Source: Gaeumannomyces sp. JS-464 (taxonomy: Eukaryota > Ascomycota > Sordariomycetes > Magnaporthales > Magnaporthaceae). From it: a stretch of 64,000 nt of DNA. The stretch is from contig NGZR01000005.1 in assembly GCA_002197995.1 (NCBI GenBank), positions 2,542,001 through 2,606,000 of the forward strand. The letters are read 5' to 3'. Shown here one piece after another: positions 61,967 through 64,000 of the stretch (position 1 is the stretch's first letter; each line of letters opens with the position of its first letter). The notes beneath the pieces were generated by a model, which saw only the letters and a list, made by a program, of their open reading frames with translations, searched no databases and had not been told where the DNA came from. Both the position numbers and the translations under genes were made by a program.

Positions 61967-62281
61967 CTATCGGGCATCGTCACTGGGACTTCCAGTCGTG
62001 TCCCGTACAGTCTGACCCTTCTTGTACTCCTGCTCCAGAGCACGCTGCAGCTCAAAGTCAAGTTGCCGCTCGCGCTTTATGCGTTGCTGCTCCATATCGC
62101 GGACCACGCCCTCATGCATGGCCTTTTTTGTCGTCATGTGTCAGTTAAGAGGAGGCTGATGAAAGAGTGGAAATTGAGGTCTTACAGCTTTCTCGGCCTT
62201 CTGCTGGAAGTGGACGAATATGACGGTGGTGACGGCAAAGAGCGAAGTGCCCATCAGGGTGAGCTTGGAGGCTCGAGACAT
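61967..62281 (-). CDS. pet117: Pet117, cytochrome c oxidase assembly factor
   Basis: Pet117 is a small mitochondrial inner-membrane protein that couples haem a synthesis (Cox15) to cytochrome c oxidase assembly. Two exons, 62186-62281 and 61967-62122, separated by a 63-nt intron (donor GTAAGA, acceptor AAAAAAG), give 83 residues. It begins MSRASKLTLMGTSLFAVTTV, with one membrane helix, followed by the family signature VHFQQKAEKA / AMHEGVVRDMEQQRIKRERQ and EYKKGQTVRD. The exon junction falls exactly inside the signature. No frame break is present. It is divergent from vma10, 659 bp away. The only long frame overlapping it is on the opposite strand, so the gene is easily missed. Identification is by family sequence memory and is strong. 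Confidence 0.93.
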
Positions 62282-62940
62282 TGTTTGCCGGGGGTCCTCG
62301 GCGGCTCAGGGTTGATTTGGCTGATATGCGGTGATCCGGAAAGTTTTCTCTGCCGGAAAATGAACGGTGGTCTGGGGGGCTGGACTACCTCCTCCTCCAG
62401 CATGCCATTCTAGGGGAAACTAGCAGAGCTAATCGATTACGCTGGGTAGACGCGGAATGGGATTCTTAAGCACCGTTTAAATAAAAATCTCAGAATAATC
62501 CTGGACGCATGATTTCGCGATGCATCAACACCGAAGCGGCCCCTTCCGAACCACGCTGCAAGGGACGCCGCTGCATTGCGTATGATGTAATCAGGTTTTC
62601 TGCCTCTGGCGACCGCCTGCAGACACTCAGACGCCGCCGGGCGGCCACCGCAACACCGAATGATAAAGGCGACGGCGGGTCGGTCTTGGCGTCGGGAGTG
62701 GGAGAGGTCCCCACCTTTCTCTGGAGCTCGTGGCCAGGCGGAGTTGCATGGCGCTCGACGGCCAACCTTGCAAACCGAAGCCGCTGTCCGCCAACCCAAT
62801 CCAGGAGGCACGACGATTCGCCGACATTGATTTCAAGTGTTGTAAAGCTCGAGGTACATCACGCCGCCGACACCGACCGCTTGCTTTCTCCTGCCCCTTC
62901 GACAGCAATCGAAACCAAAAACACCATTGTCATATCCAAC
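62282..62940. promoter_or_regulatory. Shared divergent promoter region of pet117 and vma10
   Basis: A 659-bp region between a mitochondrial assembly gene and a vacuolar ATPase gene. Frames crossing it are shadows with no domain. Specific sites not assigned. Confidence 0.5.
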
Positions 62941-63782
62941 ATGGTTTGTTGTCAAACCCACACTTTCTCTCCCCTGCGATGCGCGACCAAGCAACCCCGA
63001 GCTGACACCGGCGACGAACCAATGACACACAGTCGGCTCAAAGCTCGGCAGGCATCCAGACCCTCCTCGAGGTACGCCGAATGCGCACTCTCAGAGCGCC
63101 CCGCGAATCTTCCCAGCCGCGGCTCCGCGGCGCGGTTGAAGGGAGCCCGCCGCCCTTGCGAACCGATAGCCCGCTGACACGCGCATGACGCTGGAAACAC
63201 AGGCCGAGAGGGAGGCATCCAAGATTGTCCAGAAGGGTGAGTTGCGCCAAGAGGGAGGCGTGCTCTAATTTGGGGTTGAAGGTTTCTCGAGGCCGCTTCT
63301 CCATCATAAGCCGAATCGCCAGCTAACACACTTCGCATATCTACAGCCAGGGAATGTATGTGGCCACCAACATCGACACCCCAGCCAAGCCGCAGTCGAC
63401 CGCCGCCCCTTTTCCCCAAGCTAACTAACGTGTCGCGCAGTCCGGACGAAGAGGGTGAAGGAGGCCCGTGACGAGGCGAAGAAGGAGATCGACGAGTACA
63501 GGGCCAACAAGGAGGCCGAGTTCAAGGAGTTCGAGGCCAAGGTGCGTTTCTTTGTGCTCCCATCGTAGCCGTTTACTAGAACGGCTAAGCTAACTGTCTC
63601 TTTTTCTTCGTCTACTGTAGCACACCGCAGGCAACCAACAGGCCGAGGAGGTGGCCAACAAGGAGGCCGAGGTCAAGATCAACGAGATCAAGGAGCAGGC
63701 CAAGAAGAACCAGGACAAGGTCGTCAAGGACCTCCTGACAGCCGTCTTCGAGCCGAAACCGGTCCCTCCGACTGCTGCTTAA
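62941..63782 (+). CDS. vma10: Vma10, V-type ATPase subunit G (peripheral stalk)
   Basis: Subunit G pairs with subunit E in the peripheral stalk of the vacuolar proton pump. Six coding exons give an unbroken 115-residue protein: 62941-62943 (just ATG), 63033-63071, 63203-63236, 63347-63355 (nine bases), 63441-63541 and 63621-63782. Spliced sequence reads M/SAQSSAGIQTLLE/AEREASKIVQK/ARE/FRTKRVKEARDEAKKEIDEY, continues ANKEAEFKEFEAK, then HTAGNQQAEEVANKEAEVKI and ends LLTAVFEPKPVPPTAA. The REASKIVQKAR(E) motif and charged coiled coil are the family signature. Introns have donors GTTTGT, GTACGC, GTGAGT, GTATGT and GTGCGT; two carry GCTAAC/GCTAACT branch sites. The length matches family members. 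Five introns in 116 codons is extreme. Without the ATG-only exon and the microexon no sensible start or frame exists. Confidence 0.95.
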
Positions 63783-64000
63783 GCGAGCCGCCGCCATGTC
63801 ACGTTTTACCTTGACTCTAGTTGCGGGGAGAAGGGAAAGGCCGGAGTCGAAGGTCCTGCTCGCATTTAGGGCCACAATGCCCAGTAGAGGCTGAGAAGAG
63901 GGGGAGAAGAGTTGGGAGGCGGATGATAGCCACTGGCCTGCGCGGGCGCGCATCGACCAACGCCCCGCGGCTTGCTTTCAGCTGGATCAGATCCAACAGT
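63783..64000. other. 3' flank of vma10
   Basis: Only 218 bases to the window edge; no gene seen. Confidence 0.5.

Noticed and set aside
61961..62413. 150-codon frame on the plus strand
   Set aside because: Antisense shadow over pet117, whose two exons match a known family exactly.

Overview
This window is nuclear DNA of a filamentous ascomycete (Pezizomycotina, most likely Sordariomycetes). The evidence is short introns of about 50-130 nt with GT..AG ends and GCTAAC/CTGAC-like branch sites, long CT-rich or T-rich leaders, and a clearly fungal gene set: a Ste2/Pre-2 class D pheromone receptor, a Som1/Flo8-like LisH regulator, fungal Tom6, Pet117, Rpb2 and Vma10. No species is claimed. No rRNA, convincing tRNA, transposon coding region, CRISPR array or mating-type locus was seen.

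Layout, left to right: gcn1 (minus, 3' part cut by the window edge); a DExH RNA helicase (plus); indoleamine 2,3-dioxygenase (minus); vps23/TSG101 (plus); a long disordered protein (minus); the pheromone receptor (minus); a conserved-looking unknown protein (minus); tom6 (plus); a disordered unknown protein (plus); a secreted GH16 glucanase (minus); 5.4 kb without a supported gene; som1 (minus); bet3 (minus); the U5 snRNP WD40 protein (plus); a two-pass membrane protein (plus); 3.6 kb holding a probable long leader; a seven-knuckle CCHC protein (plus); a Mid2-like Cys-rich membrane protein (plus); an NmrA-like reductase (minus); rpb2 (plus); pet117 (minus); vma10 (plus). Most genes serve core processes: translation control, RNA polymerase II, splicing, vesicle traffic, mitochondrial import and assembly, and vacuolar acidification. 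Several sit in head-to-head pairs over short shared promoters (gcn1/helicase, bet3/snrnp40, pet117/vma10, unknown/tom6, NmrA/rpb2). The genes do not form a biosynthetic cluster or a single pathway.

Two things stand out. First, many conserved genes, including rpb2 and gcn1, are broken by isolated one-base indels, often in short homopolymers. Because these genes are essential in studied fungi, the breaks are most likely consensus errors, not pseudogenes, and CDS coordinates below span them. Second, two unrelated genes, bet3 and vma10, each need a 9-nt microexon to read correctly, and vma10 also has a coding first exon consisting only of the ATG. Gene finders would probably miss these, and also the two-exon pet117 and tom6.
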